Assembly: GCA_951394045.1 (NCBI GenBank)
Contig: OX595985.1
Location: forward strand, 1,550,001 to 1,614,000
DNA length: 64,000 bases
Origin: Nitzschia sp. DOCU1
Lineage: Eukaryota > Bacillariophyta > Bacillariophyceae > Bacillariales > Bacillariaceae
Direction: 5' to 3'
The position numbers and the translations under genes are program-made. The notes under the pieces are model-generated. The model worked only from the letters and a program-made list of their open reading frames with translations, had not been told where the DNA came from and did not search any database. This document shows, piece after piece, positions 46,910-59,448 of the stretch (position 1 is its first letter; the number at the start of each line of letters is the position of its first letter).

Positions 46910-47195
46910 TTAATACCTGTGTCTCAAGATCGCTTCGGCGATCGTGCATTTTTGGATATTAATTAACAGCACCTCTGTCTCTAGCTAGGCAGTGTCACAA
47001 GACCCCACTCCCATAAATCAATTTCCTTGCCATAAGTGAACCTACAATCACAGAGGCGCTTCTTGAAAGTGCTCGTGCCGACTTTCGAGAAGGCCCAACG
47101 CTGGATCTAGCGGGAAAAATCGAAAAAATGAAAGGATCGTTTTCTTTCGGCTCACAAATTCAACCCTTCCCCTCAACAAACAACGACTTCAAAAC

Positions 47196-48335
47196 ATGAC
47201 AATCAACATTACTGCTACCCCCACAAACAACAAAATCCGAATTTCCTTGTACAACATGACCTACACGGGAGCTGGAACTATCTGGACATTCTGGGACGGC
47301 AACCCGCCAGACCTTGTTTTGCGATGTATCGAGTCCATGAGGAAACAAAATCCCAACAGACCAGTCGTCGTCGTCAGCAAGGCGACACTTCCTCTATTCC
47401 TCGATGCCAACGACTACCCGACTTTCAATGGATGCCTTGGAACGCCGGATGACTTCTCGTCGCCCCAATATCTTTCAGACTGGGTTCGCCTTACTCTTTT
47501 GGAAAAGTTCGGTGGTATTTGGTTCGATGCTTCAGTAATCTGTACCAGCGCCGTTGAATCATGGATCTCACAAGACGACAGCAAGATTACAATGTTCCCA
47601 ATGCACGCAAATTCGAATGTTCATGGAAACTGGACCATGGCTTCCCCCACACCAGGCCATCCTTTGATCAAAGCATGGCGCAACGAGCTTGCCAGAGTTT
47701 TGAATGAAGCAGGGCCACGCCAAGTCCCTACCGCATTCTGCAAACAAGCATTTGTCGAATACCCTGCCTTGAATGATTTGTGGAACAAGCCAAGCCCTCC
47801 TCCTCTTCCATATCTTTGGGTTTATTTGGTGCTGCAGGTTGTCCTTCAGCAACAACCTAAACTGCATGAAACTATCGATCTCAAACCAAGCATTGACGGT
47901 CCCATGTACCGACGATACTTGTACAATGTCCAACAAGGAGTTGTTGACAGCGCCGAACTTTCGAATTGTGTTGCCCAGGATTTGGCTACGGAACCCATCT
48001 CTAGGAGTCAGCACGATCGCTATTTCATCAAACTTGTTGGCATGGATCGCGCCCCCTGTCAGAGTCGTCTCGATGCCGGCAACTTTGTACAAGGTAGTGC
48101 ATTGTGCTACGTCAGCAGCCTTTTACCCCGCCCCATTGCATACGGATGCAACTTACAAGACGCAGTCGCCGATGCCTTGGTCACATTCCGTGCCGCTGTC
48201 TACTGCGTCATGGCAGCACAAGAGCTGGCGGCTACTACCCAAACAACAACCCAACATGTTGTTCAAGCCAGTAGCAACACGCTTGCCAAGGTTCAACGCC
48301 GTGCGAGTCAAACGCTTTCGGTCCCATCACTCTAA
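47196..48335 (+). CDS. Capsular-polysaccharide-type glycosyltransferase (Caps_synth/GT32-like)
   Basis: 379 residues, single exon from ATG 47196, beginning 282 bp outside the piggyBac transposon. The opening TIWTFWDGNPPDLVLRCIESM (about 29-49) and SDWVRLTLLEKFGGIWFDASVICTS (about 97-121) are the signature of bacterial capsular polysaccharide synthesis proteins and mannosyltransferase-like GT32 enzymes; the usual DXD is represented by WFDASV. No signal peptide or N-terminal membrane anchor, unlike eukaryotic Golgi GT32 enzymes; a hydrophobic patch (PYLWVYLVLQVVL) occurs near 205. The C-terminal ~110 residues are Ala/Thr/Gln-rich. Similar genes are common in bacteria and large DNA viruses of algae, so horizontal transfer is plausible. 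Donor sugar unknown. Confidence 0.75.
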   Translation: MTINITATPTNNKIRISLYNMTYTGAGTIWTFWDGNPPDLVLRCIESMRKQNPNRPVVVVSKATLPLFLDANDYPTFNGCLGTPDDFSSPQYLSDWVRLTLLEKFGGIWFDASVICTSAVESWISQDDSKITMFPMHANSNVHGNWTMASPTPGHPLIKAWRNELARVLNEAGPRQVPTAFCKQAFVEYPALNDLWNKPSPPPLPYLWVYLVLQVVLQQQPKLHETIDLKPSIDGPMYRRYLYNVQQGVVDSAELSNCVAQDLATEPISRSQHDRYFIKLVGMDRAPCQSRLDAGNFVQGSALCYVSSLLPRPIAYGCNLQDAVADALVTFRAAVYCVMAAQELAATTQTTTQHVVQASSNTLAKVQRRASQTLSVPSL

Positions 48336-49305
48336 GTGCCTTCGAGCAGTTCGACCTTCCACCCAACAAGGTCAACAATGTCGGTTCGACAAAATACGCC
48401 AAACTCAAATCACAATCCCATGGTTACTTAACCTCCATAATCTCTAGACCATTTTTTCGAACATTTATTTGAACTTCAATGACACAGTCTGATTCTTCCC
48501 CAAGAGGGCCGCTAGTATAAAACCACAGCACGTCCTTCTTACTCGCGGAAGTGGCCGATTTCAGCCCGCCGCGTCGTCCTTAGGAAGATACCAGGTACTA
48601 TACCAGGTAAAGTAGCTAGAGGAGAGTAATAGGATCAACCGCTGTCTTCAGCATAACGGGGCTCGGCCACTCCATCAGCAACTATGCACTGCAAGTATTT
48701 CTTAGCTTATGCGAAAAGGTACGAAGATTTGCCCATAGACTCACGTATGGCCATACGAACTTTACGCACGCTGGGATCTGCCCTTCCCTCGCAAAAGGCT
48801 GTACGAATAGTCGATAGAGTCAGCCCAAGGAAAGCCCGCGAAAGCCACAGAGATGACGCAAGAAGGATTTCACGTGGGACGACCGTTCTAACGGATACTT
48901 CGCGCAAGCCTACCCTTGACGGACAGTCGGAAGGGCTAACTTCGAGCACCTTCTCTAAATCTTTCACCGCCCTACAGCAGTGCAGGCGGCGCGGTGCTCC
49001 TGTGGGTGGCATGGGTGCACGATGGATACATGGCCATGAACTCTCTCTATCGTGCTGCTTGCCTGAGACCCATTGTGCCATCCCCCTTCCTGCCTCCTCT
49101 TTGGCAGCTCGGGTTTCGCACAGCCATTCTTGTGTTGCTTTTATTGATCTTGCCTGTAGAGGGAGGAGAAGGACGCAAACGAGAAATATCGCGTTGATAT
49201 CGCCGACCGCCCATTGATCAGGTGTCATAGACCTTTAACTTATTACGAAGAGACCCGCTCAGGCCCTTCCGGAAAAACAGTCATTGCTTCATTTCAAAGA
49301 TAACA
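48336..49305. other. Intergenic region, overlapping weak frames only
   Basis: 970 bp before the UBR gene. Opposed frames of about 175 codons overlap at 48684-49228; the minus frame begins MTPDQWAVGDINAIFLVCVLLLPLQA, somewhat signal-like, but neither has family motifs or repeat structure and at most one could be real. I leave both unannotated. No RNA gene seen. Confidence 0.4.
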
Positions 49306-52300
49306 ATGAGCAGCACTGGTAGTGGGGTTTATCCTCTTGCTGCCACTAGCCCGGCACCGGCGTCTAATGCCAGCAGTATTTCTAGTGGAGCTACTCCTTC
49401 GTTTCCCATGCCAGCCTACCTCAACTTTTGCCCAGGAGGACTTGCATATGAGCCCAAAGCGTCACCGGAAGTCCATTGTTACCAATTGAGCAGCTACTCT
49501 CAAACACCCGGAGGCGGTCCCTCTACTTCCAATAGCCCAGCAACTCCTCGGTCGCATCAACGTCGGGCGTCACATGGAAAAATTGGAGGGGAACGTCCGG
49601 ATATTCTGGTGCACAGGGCGAAAGCTGCAGATGACACGCTACGCCTCATCACTCTCTTGTATGGGGGGCAAAACCCAGCCATTCCTTACTATGTGCCCTC
49701 CCTCAGCGTGTTGGCAAATGCCGCCTTTGGACGGCTGACAGGAGTCCCACATGCCGCCGCTAAAACATGGGCCGACGCCATGGTGCTGGGCTATGTCGAT
49801 GGCACTGACGATGTCCAGCTAGCGGCGAATTTGCCGTCGGAAGAAGAAATTATAGCCTCGATCCAAGCCGCTAAACCAGCAAGTGCTAGTACAGTTTTGC
49901 CAGGTGAAACCACTGTTAACATATTGCGGCAATTGTTGCAACAAGCGGAAGCCCAAGAGGCTGCGGACAATGCAGCAACTGGAGGCGGTGCCTTTAGGCC
50001 TCGACCTTGCGGGTATGTCTTTAAACGAGGTGATATTGCCTGGAACTGTCGAACATGCCAGACAGATTCGACTTGTGTGATTTGTGACAATTGCTTTAAA
50101 AACTCAAATCATGATGGTCATGAAGTCTTTTTTCACCGGACCACCCCTGGTGGGTGTTGTGACTGTGGCGATGCGGAAGCTTGGAAGCTGGAAGGATGCT
50201 GTGATTCGCATCGTCCAGAAAGTAGTGAAGTCGTGGAAACCACAGGAGAAGACCCCGACGAAGCTGCTCGCATGGCTGTAAGAGGCCGCCAACAAGGCAT
50301 TGATACGCTGCAGCACGCCCCGACGGCGTTGCCACCCAAGTTGGCGGCGGCCCTGGGGGCTGTGATTGGAGCAGCTGTGAATTGCTTGGTACAAGCGGTT
50401 GACGGAGCAGGAATCGGAGCTGACCCTGTCCAGTGGAAACTGCGTTGGATGGACGAGGCCTCACGTATTTGGAATGCAGCCGCCAAGAATGAAGATTATG
50501 CCTTAGAGAGCGGGGATTCCCCTAAACCACCTGGCAGTGTTGTGACGCCCAGCTCGTTTTTGGGTGCTCCGTCGGAGGCTCTCAAGCCATTTCCGCAAAA
50601 CTATCGTCTTCATTTGCGCTTGCACAATGATGACGTTCATACCTTTGATGAAGTCATTGATGCCCTGCACGAACCCCGCCATGCACGTAGAAATCAGACG
50701 AACCCAGACGACTCTCAAAATCAATCGCTAGTGACATTGCGGGAGGCTGCCAACGAAATGACCCACCATGTGGATGCAGATGGCCAAGTAACTGTGAAGA
50801 GTTATTCGTCTCTACATTCGGCCATGCAAGGATTCCGACGCCTCAAGTCTCGAGGTTTGCATTGTGCAGTCGTGAGCACGGCTCAAACGGAAATGGAACA
50901 TCGGGCCCGGGCCTTGTCGGCGTGGCTGTCGGAAATCAGTGCTGCTCACCCGGCCGCGGCGGTCCTCGTAGTGCACGCTCTCGTCCAGGCTGGTCGACCC
51001 CAGGAGTTGGCGGGCATTTCAGTATGGCAAGAACCCCGTACCATTCCGGCGTGGGCGTCGTCTCCCATGATGACTGTCGTGGATTTACGGCGGCGCTTCA
51101 TGACCTTTCCTCCACACTTCCCGACGAGTTACTTGACGAGCGAAGAAGCGGAAAAGCTTCATGCGATGGCCCAACAAATCAATGCTCAAGGATTTGCCGA
51201 AATGACAGGTAAGCAATTTTCAGGAAACGCATCAAAGGTCGTTTTCTTTGGACGCCAACCTGACAATTCTCTATTTCATTCTTTCAGGAGCCGATCCGGC
51301 CTTTTATGCGGGAGTGCCTTACAGGCTACCACCAGAAAGATATCGGAAGTCCCCACACGCGCTCTGGGGCACCTTGCCCTCGTTGTATACTGACCCAATA
51401 CCACCTACCAGCAAACACCCACTCCTTTATCGCTTGGCAACGGGCCAGCAAGATTTGGAGGCGTTCATGACCAAGAATACCCTTACCGAAACAGTCTACG
51501 TCGTTGACACGGATTTACGGAAGCAACAAGAAGCCGACCGTATTACAGCAAGCATCTTCCCACACCGGCTTCCTGGTCTTCATTTGATTAGTGGCATGGG
51601 AACTGTTCGTGCTAAGGATCTCACCCAGGCTAGTCCTCCCATGCCTGATCCAATGCAGTTTCGGCACTTGCTGGCCATGTCGTCTTTCCGGGCGCCCATG
51701 TCGCCAATCATCTTGTTGCTGCTGTTGGATCCCTACCCGACGAAACAACTAAGAGGGGCCGTGCATTCCTTATTCCTGTCGCTATTGACCGATGCTAGGT
51801 TCAAGTGCCGCTTTGCCGCAGCCCTGGGCATTTCCTACCGACCTCTGAGCACACTATTTTGTGCTGGGGTGGGTACCGAAGCTGACACGCCGCTAGGATT
51901 TACCGTACAGATATTTACAGCTGGAAGTCTGGTGCGCGCCCTTGGCAATGCCCCATCAGCTGAAAAGCTCTTGCTTCCGGACGATGACGAGCAGGGAGTG
52001 GAAGGAGAATCGTCCATAGGAGTGTTTACGATGCCGCTGGCACTGACGGTCGTGAGATGCATCCACACCAACCTTCTGGGAGCAACAAAGGAAGTGCACA
52101 TGATTTTGAACAATACGGCTACCGGAAACGACGACGACAGCGAAGACAATGTATCACCTAATGCCAACGATGCCCTTCTTCCTGCCTTGACATATGTGGC
52201 TGGAGAGCACCCGCTTATGACGGCTTTGCCTGCAGCCCCTGATGATGGGTTCTTGGATTCGCGGTCAACGCGGCACAAGCGGCTTCCACACTTGCTACGA

Positions 52301-55300
52301 GACCTGGAATATGTTATTGAGACCCCTGGCACGGCGATGCGATTATTATTGCCGGATCGATTTCCAGCCTATCAAGGTGCACCGTTGTCGTCTCGCGGAG
52401 AGGAAATCTTGACCTTTTCTACCGTCTGGTCGCGTCTGTTGAGATTGGCTCAAGGCATGGACCCGCAGAAGCGAAAGATTTCGGGTGGTCACGTGGAATA
52501 CGAGCAGAATCGATGGCTGGAGGCTTTTGGATTGAGTCTTAATTTTGCAGGAACGCGTGATGCTTTGGCAGAAAGCCCGACTAACAGCAGCAGTGCTGCG
52601 TTGGCCCCGGTATCCGAGGACGGATCACATTTGGTCAGCATTCGAGAAGCAATGGGCAACGTTTTGGCAGCGCTTTTGCGTGAGATGAAGCTGTGGCTTT
52701 ATCGAGAAGGAATGTTGGAAACGGGACTACCGATGCCGCCTGGCGGTGCCCATGGGGCGTCGGATCTTTCCCAAGTAGAGGCGCTGCAGAGGAGCACCTT
52801 GCATGTATCTGCATCGCAGCTAGCGACTTCGCAAGACAACAGCCAAACTACATCGTCTAACAATGTCAGTACTGTGGCTTTGTCGTGTGCGACGACGGTC
52901 AAGATGACGGAGGCACAATTGGATTTGATTGAAAGTGCGCTTAGAATGGAAGGCAACCAGCGGCAAATTAAGCAATTGCCTGGTGGACAAAAGCAAGGTA
53001 CCGCCAGCGGAGCTGTAATGGGTGACTGGCTTCGCGTTCCACACTCCCCATTAGCAGGGGATTCTTTATCGTTCCATCTTCCGTTGCATCGAGCATTTGC
53101 CAAAAGTGTTCGAAGTATGTGCGGTGTGGTTGTGCCCGAATCGATCCGAAACAGCGATTCCCGGGGTTGGTGGAAGCTGCCGGTTTTGGACAATGAGGTG
53201 GATGACGTAGGCTCATCGCTACCGCAACACCCATTGGTACCTCTGATAAAACCGATACTCCGGTCATCCAACTGCCGCGTCGTTTGGTCCGCAGGTCCGG
53301 ATTGTACCCCGCAAGAAGCGCAACGGCGGCGTTCTAGAGCACGCAATGTTTCTGCGAATATCGCTGTGGCAAAGATTATCCACTCCCTGGCTGATCATCC
53401 AATCCGATGTTTGGCAGCTGCCCAGCAAATTGAGCGGCACTTGTGGGCGAGGAATGGAAGTTCGACAGCCGGTATGGCGTTGAACTATTCCAATGCTCCA
53501 CTCTGTCGTTCTTTCCGAGACTTGGACTTGACTTTGGTGCAGCTTTCAGCCGCGGGCATGAGCGTGGGGCTAGGTGCAAGCCGTGTGTTTGCACTCTTGG
53601 TCAGCCGCTTCAGTATGGATGGTTACCTGTGTGATCCTGAACGCCGGACCGCGATTGGATCTTCTGGAAGCACCACTTATGGTACTGGGCTCGGTGCGTG
53701 GGTGAATCCACCGCGTCTCAATGATCCCGAACATGCTGTAGTTCTATCGGAATCGTTCTTCACGACGCTGTGTGTGCTTGTCTCTGAGCTGCCACCGCCG
53801 CCGCCTATTTCATCGTCCGACGAAGCATTTTTGCGCCAGAGCATTCGTCGAGAACTTATCCATGCTCTGGCGGCCGAGCCGAGGTCCCACAGCACTGCCA
53901 TGGCCGCAGCGTCTTGTGCCGTTGGGCGTCGTGATGAGAGCGACGGCAGTGCCGGGACAAGTGCCGGAGGCGGTCTGTTCCGAGATGTCTTTGCGTCGGT
54001 TCTCAAGGAGGTTGGAAAGCAAAAGAGCCAGGGCTCCCGGGCTGCTTCTGGTCCTGCATCTTTCGAACTGGCCGCTTCGTGCTGTGATGAATATGATCCA
54101 ACTTTCTTTCATTTACGTCGACAAGAGCATCAGCACGCGATGGACGTCGTCGCCAGTTTGCGAAAGCAGAAACTTAGCAAAGGCAGGAGAACGGGGGAAA
54201 TACCAGATGCAGATTGCTTTCCTCTGGTTTGTCCTCCACCCAAGGCACATCCTCGCTTCTTGCCCTGCCGTTTGATGCTTCACCTTCCACCAATGGACGC
54301 AGCTATCCGAAGATCGCTGTTGTTTGCATTGTTTGCTGGTTCCTGGCTTCCGCCTGCCGAGCCCACTCCCAAGGTCGAAGAGGCTGAAGGCAGTAATATG
54401 GATCACAGTGATTTATCAACAAGTGGAGTGTCGGTGTCGACGACAACAAGCGGAGACGTTCCCGTAATGACATTCAGTCGCAGGTCTTACCAATCTGGTG
54501 CTTCTCCGGCAAATCCCTTCCCCAAACGCAACTCCTCCAATGACACCGAACCCCCTCCGTTCTCTGCAGAAGTGGTCGCAGCTTCCTCAGTTTCGTTCTT
54601 GGAGGTTCTTCAACTCCTGACTCTGCAAGTTCATACTCTGGAAGAGTGTGCGTCGCTACACCGTCTTCAACCTGATATCGACGATGAGGCGAAATCGATT
54701 TCTGCCGGTTTGTCCATCAATTCCTATCTTGGACGCCTCGTTCGTGTCCCTGAAAGCCTGGAAGATGTATGGGCTCTCAAGCCATCTCCAGACGGCCCTT
54801 TGAAGTCAAAGGGTAGCGGAGAAAAGCGTGGTTCCATTCTTGGCCTTCTCATCGCTCTGTACGAGCACCGTGCCGATCATGGTGCCGGTAACGATTCAGG
54901 TGGTCAAGATCAAACCTCGGAGGGACATGGAGGGGCTCGAGCTCTCGCAGCTAGTGGCTTGAAGTGGTTGTTGAGGTTTGTTAATGCCCTTGTCGATGGC
55001 GCGCCTAGTGTCGCGGCTGCCGTCAAGAGCGCTACCACAGGAATTCCACTTGGCAAGCCATCGGCCGCATCTAGCTCGCAACCTGGCGACGCCGGCATGA
55101 CTATTTGGACTATTGACGATACCGTCCGGTCTACGATAAGTGCTATGCTTGCAAACCTGGCCGATCTTTGGCCTCAACCAGCCGACGAATCTGCGCAGAA
55201 GAATGACAAAGCCGAAGAAAAGAAGAAAGAACGAGGAAAAGCTGCACAGCAGAAGATGCTGGAAATGATGCGAAAGAAACAGAGTGCGTTCGTCGCATCA

Positions 55301-58300
55301 ATGGGACCTGAGGACGACAAGAATGAATCCAAGACAGAAGCAGCCGCCGAGGAAGATGCTGATCTTTGTATCATTTGCAGATGTGATGACGCCGACGGGG
55401 AGAACAATGGACCTCTTGGTTTCTTGGGTCACGTCCAGCGTTCTCGTGTGGCCCAGATGCGTGCATGTAGCGAGGCGATTTCCAAGGCTAATGAAGGCCT
55501 GGAATCTTTCTCACTGTTCCAAAGATACCGCGTCGTTGGACACATGGGATGCCAGGTGCGGGAATCTGAAGCCATGGATTCAAGACCCGTCTTTTGTCTT
55601 CCCCGGGGTAGCATCGTGACGGTGGTCAAGAGCACTATCTCGGACAACTATGACATTCTTTCACGTCGGGTTTTGGTGAAGCACGTGTCAGAAGAAAACG
55701 GAGACATCACAGAGGGATGGGCGAGTGTGCAGTCCTCGCAGGGCTACGTCATCTTGAGCCCGCTTGTTTCGCTTTGCTACGAAAATACTAGGTGGGGGAA
55801 TACAAGACCCATTGTAAAGCAGTGTGGGCACGCTGCTCATTTGCGGTGCGTTGAGACGCACACTCTGTCGCTGCATCAACGTGCGGCTGGAGAGCAGCCC
55901 TACGACGGGAGATTTGCTGCCAACATTGATGATGGTGAATTCTTGTGCCCTCTGTGCAAACAGCTCTCAAATATTCTGATTCCACGCGACGGATGCGCAA
56001 GGACGGAAGCTTCTGGCGTAATAGCAAGTCCTGCCACCCGTGCACCGTCCCAAGTTGACATGGAGCAGTCTCTGCGAAATCTCCTTACCCAAGGAACTAC
56101 CCTTCGCAAGGAGGATCTTGACAACCTAAGCGAAATGGGCATGAGGGCCCTGAAGGACTTTGGCGCACATCTCCTGCAGGCTATGGACGTTCCATGGGAG
56201 CGTACAAGTGGAGGAAGAAAGCGCAAGCATCGTAGATGGCACCCTGCTATCCAGCGCTGGGATTACGAAGAGGAGGACGAAGATATTGCACCTCAATCAT
56301 CCTCTGGCTCTAGTAGTGTGAGGAGCGTTTTGCGCCTCTTGCGGCAACAACATATTGCATGGGCAACTATTGGTCATAGTGCTGCATCTGCGGAGGCAGC
56401 GGTTAGAGGCATTGAAGAAATCCTCCCTTTTGGAAGCTTCTCGAAGACTGATGAACCTTGGTCGTCCTATGCCGAGTCAAAAGACTCGGACCCCCAGGCT
56501 CTGGAACTCGCAAGAACGATGTGCGGCGCGGCAGGTCTTCTCGAGGTGGTCATCATAGAAATGGCCCAGCAATTAAGCGGTACCGAGGTGCTGCTGAATG
56601 AAAATCAAGTATCCATAGTCGGCAGGTGTTTGGCAGATATTCTCACTGGACGAGATTGGACTCTTGGCATCAAGCAAGCCGTCGACGGCAAGGTGGGAAA
56701 GCATGAAGTCGACGGGCTTGTTCTTTGGAGTCAGCTTGCAGCCTTGATGGCGTCAACACCAAGCCATGTTTCACGTGATGGAATGCTATCGCAGCGGCAT
56801 GAGGCTCGAGCAGCTGCCGCGGCGATGTGGACTGTCCGGGGATCGGGCACTTCCTCAAAGGCTAACGGGGAGCCACCGGTTCCACTCGCGATAGAGAAGT
56901 TGTTCGAGGCATCTGCAACCCGACCTCCTGAAATCAAAGAGAATTGGGGGACGATGGTTCCTACCGCGCCAAAGGACCCCACTGCCTCAAGTGACCAAAT
57001 TCCGTTTAGGCCTGCGGTTGCAAGCGCATTCCTTTACTCGCCGTTGTTATCCTGGGACTTGAACACTCTGACTGGCGCCATGTTGTCGTCCATGCTTGTA
57101 AACAATCCATCTCAGCTCCCAACAAGCAGTGATCTTTTGAATTTGTCAAGACTTCTAATTACAGGTCGGATGGTGCAGGCCCTGATTACCCCTCACGGCT
57201 TCGACTCTCTCGATAGCATGGAAGTAGACGAGGAGGACGAAGAAGGACGGTGGGCCCCCGGGGAGATCGAATCCCAGGGTGAGGCTATGGCTGTTTTGCT
57301 GGCTCATTGCCGCGCAAGAATCGAGTCGCAGTCGCTCGACCCAAATGGTGGTTTGTTGGCAGGCGAAAAAGTATCGTCCCCATCGAATTTGTTTGGAAGC
57401 GTAGGGCGTGCCGTCTTACCTCTTGCAAGATCCATCATTTTGATGCTGCGTGCCTGCACCTGTGCCATCAAAAACCGTCAGAAGAAGCATGGAATCACCG
57501 TTACACCTACCGACGACGACAAGGTACTTGATTCCGTATTAGAGGGTTCTGAAACAATGACGACCAATGATGGGTTTTTCATTTTGAAAGAGATGAAGGG
57601 GCCATTGCCCTCGGCACTTGTAGACGAATCTGGACCTTGGCTGCCACTTATTAATCGCTGGTTGACGGCTGTCATTGCGCTTGAGAAACATCATGGTTCG
57701 TCCGGCAATTCCGTCATTCCTGAGTTGACACATACGGAAAAGGCCAAACCAAATCAGAAGGTGGGAGCTGTTGGTGCTGCGGCATCTGCAATGGGACCTC
57801 CTGGTAGCAAGCAAGAAGGCAACCCGGTGGGCTCGCCAATGCAGTCGAATATTGCTTCGTCCCTGTCGATGTCGACGGACGCGGATGGGAACGAAATTGC
57901 GCAGGAAGGACCGAGCGGTATGGTAGAAGGCAATAGTTTCTACGGAAATCAACATGCTGTGGATGAGCATCTTGACTCGGACGAAGACTTGATTGAAGAG
58001 ATGGAAATGGATGAAGCCGAAGAAATGGTGGATTTTGCTGACCAAGTGCTTGGCGTCAACATGGTCGGTGGAGCAAACGCCGCTTCCAATAACGAGGCTG
58101 AGGATTCTGCCGAAGAAGTTAGCACCTCTGGTTCTGAAGACGGTGACGGCCATGACTCGTCCTACGTATTCGCCGGCGTTTCTCAATCGCCAATCATATC
58201 GTACCAGCCCAGTCTACTGGCAACACTGTCGATCGGTCCAGGGCGTCAAGGATCCATGTTTGAATCAATCGCCGCGAGCGCTGTCATGGCAGATTTGAGT

Positions 58301-58825
58301 CACCTTGGTTTGACTCATAGAAAGGATACACCAACGTTCAGTTTGATCCGCTTGCCAAAGTCTTTTGTTGAATTGTACGGGATCGTGAACAAGATCAAGG
58401 GACGAGACGAAACAACGACTCTAGATGACTCCGATGACGTCGGAAACTCAGAGACTGCGATCTGCCTGCTGACTGGTGCTGTTATGAGGTCCGGCTCGTC
58501 GCGACGCCCATTTCAACGAGCCCAGCGTCCACCTGGAGCTTGCACTCTTCACGCTCGCAAGTCTGGTTCGGGAATCGGTATCTTCTTTTTGGTTCAGAAA
58601 TGCACGGTGCTCCTCATGCACAACAACAAGTCAGCATACTCAGCAAGTTTGTACGTCGACGAGCACGGTGAAGAAGATCCAGGCCTACGCCGTGGTCGTC
58701 CATTATTCTTAAATGATGCGAGATACCGAGCACTGGAATCACTTTGGAGGCAGCAGGGGATCCCTCGCGAGGTTGCGCAGATTCGATCAACATCGGACCG
58801 AGTTATCAGAGACAATTGGTACTAA
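49306..58825 (+). CDS. Giant UBR-type N-recognin E3 ubiquitin ligase, two exons
   Basis: UBR1/2/PRT6-like RING ligase of the N-degron pathway. Exons 49306-51208 and 51288-58825; 79-bp intron (GTAAGC...TTTCAG), joining EMT-GADPAFYAG in frame. 3146 residues, well above the ~1750-2000 of UBR1. UBR box at about 235-305 (CGYVFKRGDIAWNCRTCQ...CCDCGDAEAWK). ClpS-like domain, which binds bulky N-termini, about 432-560 (LHNDDVHTFDEVIDAL). A charged helix before the RING (KERGKAAQQKMLEMMRKKQSAF, about 1950) corresponds to the U2BR-type E2-binding helix. RING-H2 from LCIICRC near 1992 to CGHAAHLRC near 2144 and CPLCK near 2186, interrupted by ~150 residues that include an SH3b-like unit. The C-terminal UBR cap (CTLHARKSGSGIGIFFLVQ; GLRRGRPLFLNDARYRALESLWRQQGIP) closes the protein. 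Acidic linker near 2850-2960. Confidence 0.93.
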
Positions 58826-59448
58826 GCGGACAAGCACTGGTTCGTTGCTGTAAAGCTACAGATAAATATCATGATTATAGATTCAACTGAATGCAGCACC
58901 CACCGTCTTGAAATATCTACACTGGCCTTGAGATAGAAGAACCCGCGCCGAGAAGTTAACTACCGGTAGTCCAGGAATGGACCGAAGCGCATCCATATTG
59001 ATGGAAAATAGCCAGTGTCCTCGCGTTCATAGCTGCTGCTGCTTCTGGTGATGGCATCACATGACGAATAAAAGGCTTAATGGTACACGACGCCACATAC
59101 ATAATGTGGCTGCCGAAGTAGTAGTACTCGTAGTAGGCTTCGTCGATCACTTTGACCCGATCGCTAGTAGAGGCATTCGTTTATATGCCCAATAGGAAGT
59201 TGGGCATATATTTTAAAGAATTTTCTTCTATCCCCCAAGCGCGTCGACCATCGCTGTTTCTCAATAAAATCATCGCTTCCGCTTTACAAGTTTTCGACGA
59301 CACCTTGAATGCAAAACGAAGCACTCTATCGTGCCATCGGGCAACAGCAACAGGCACAGTACCATTCGTCCTTTTGCTCCCTATCCCGTCACCTTATATC
59401 TCTTCGAGGTGGGGGTGAGGATATCCTACATATTCAGAACGAATAAAA
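58826..59448. other. Intergenic region, no supported gene
   Basis: 623 bp between two plus-strand genes: 3' flank of the UBR gene and promoter of the carboxypeptidase. A 'gcccaatagga-agttgggcat' imperfect hairpin lies at about 59186-59208. Nothing else supported. Confidence 0.4.

Larger units (their letters stand above)
42674..46913 (+). mobile_element. Complete piggyBac-type DNA transposon with two convergent genes
   Basis: Flanked by TTAA on both sides (42674-42677 and 46910-46913), the invariant piggyBac target duplication. Directly inside are 11-bp perfect terminal inverted repeats, CGCCAATCGTA (42678-42688) and TACGATTGGCG (46899-46909). Subterminal repeats based on GCCACTATNGCGGC and CTCGCGAT occur at both ends. 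Inside are a 998-residue transposase (plus strand) and a 238-residue second protein (minus strand), with stop codons 53 bp apart. Both frames are open and the ends intact, so it looks autonomous. The TIR begins CGCC rather than the CCC common in insect elements. Confidence 0.92.

Noticed and set aside
47773..48447. 224-codon plus-strand frame overlapping the glycosyltransferase gene
   Set aside because: Shifted frame within the supported gene, no family match.
48684..49228. Two opposed ~175-codon frames upstream of the UBR gene
   Set aside because: They overlap each other almost completely and neither shows motifs; likely promoter/5' UTR. The minus frame has a weak hydrophobic start and is the only one worth a transcript check.
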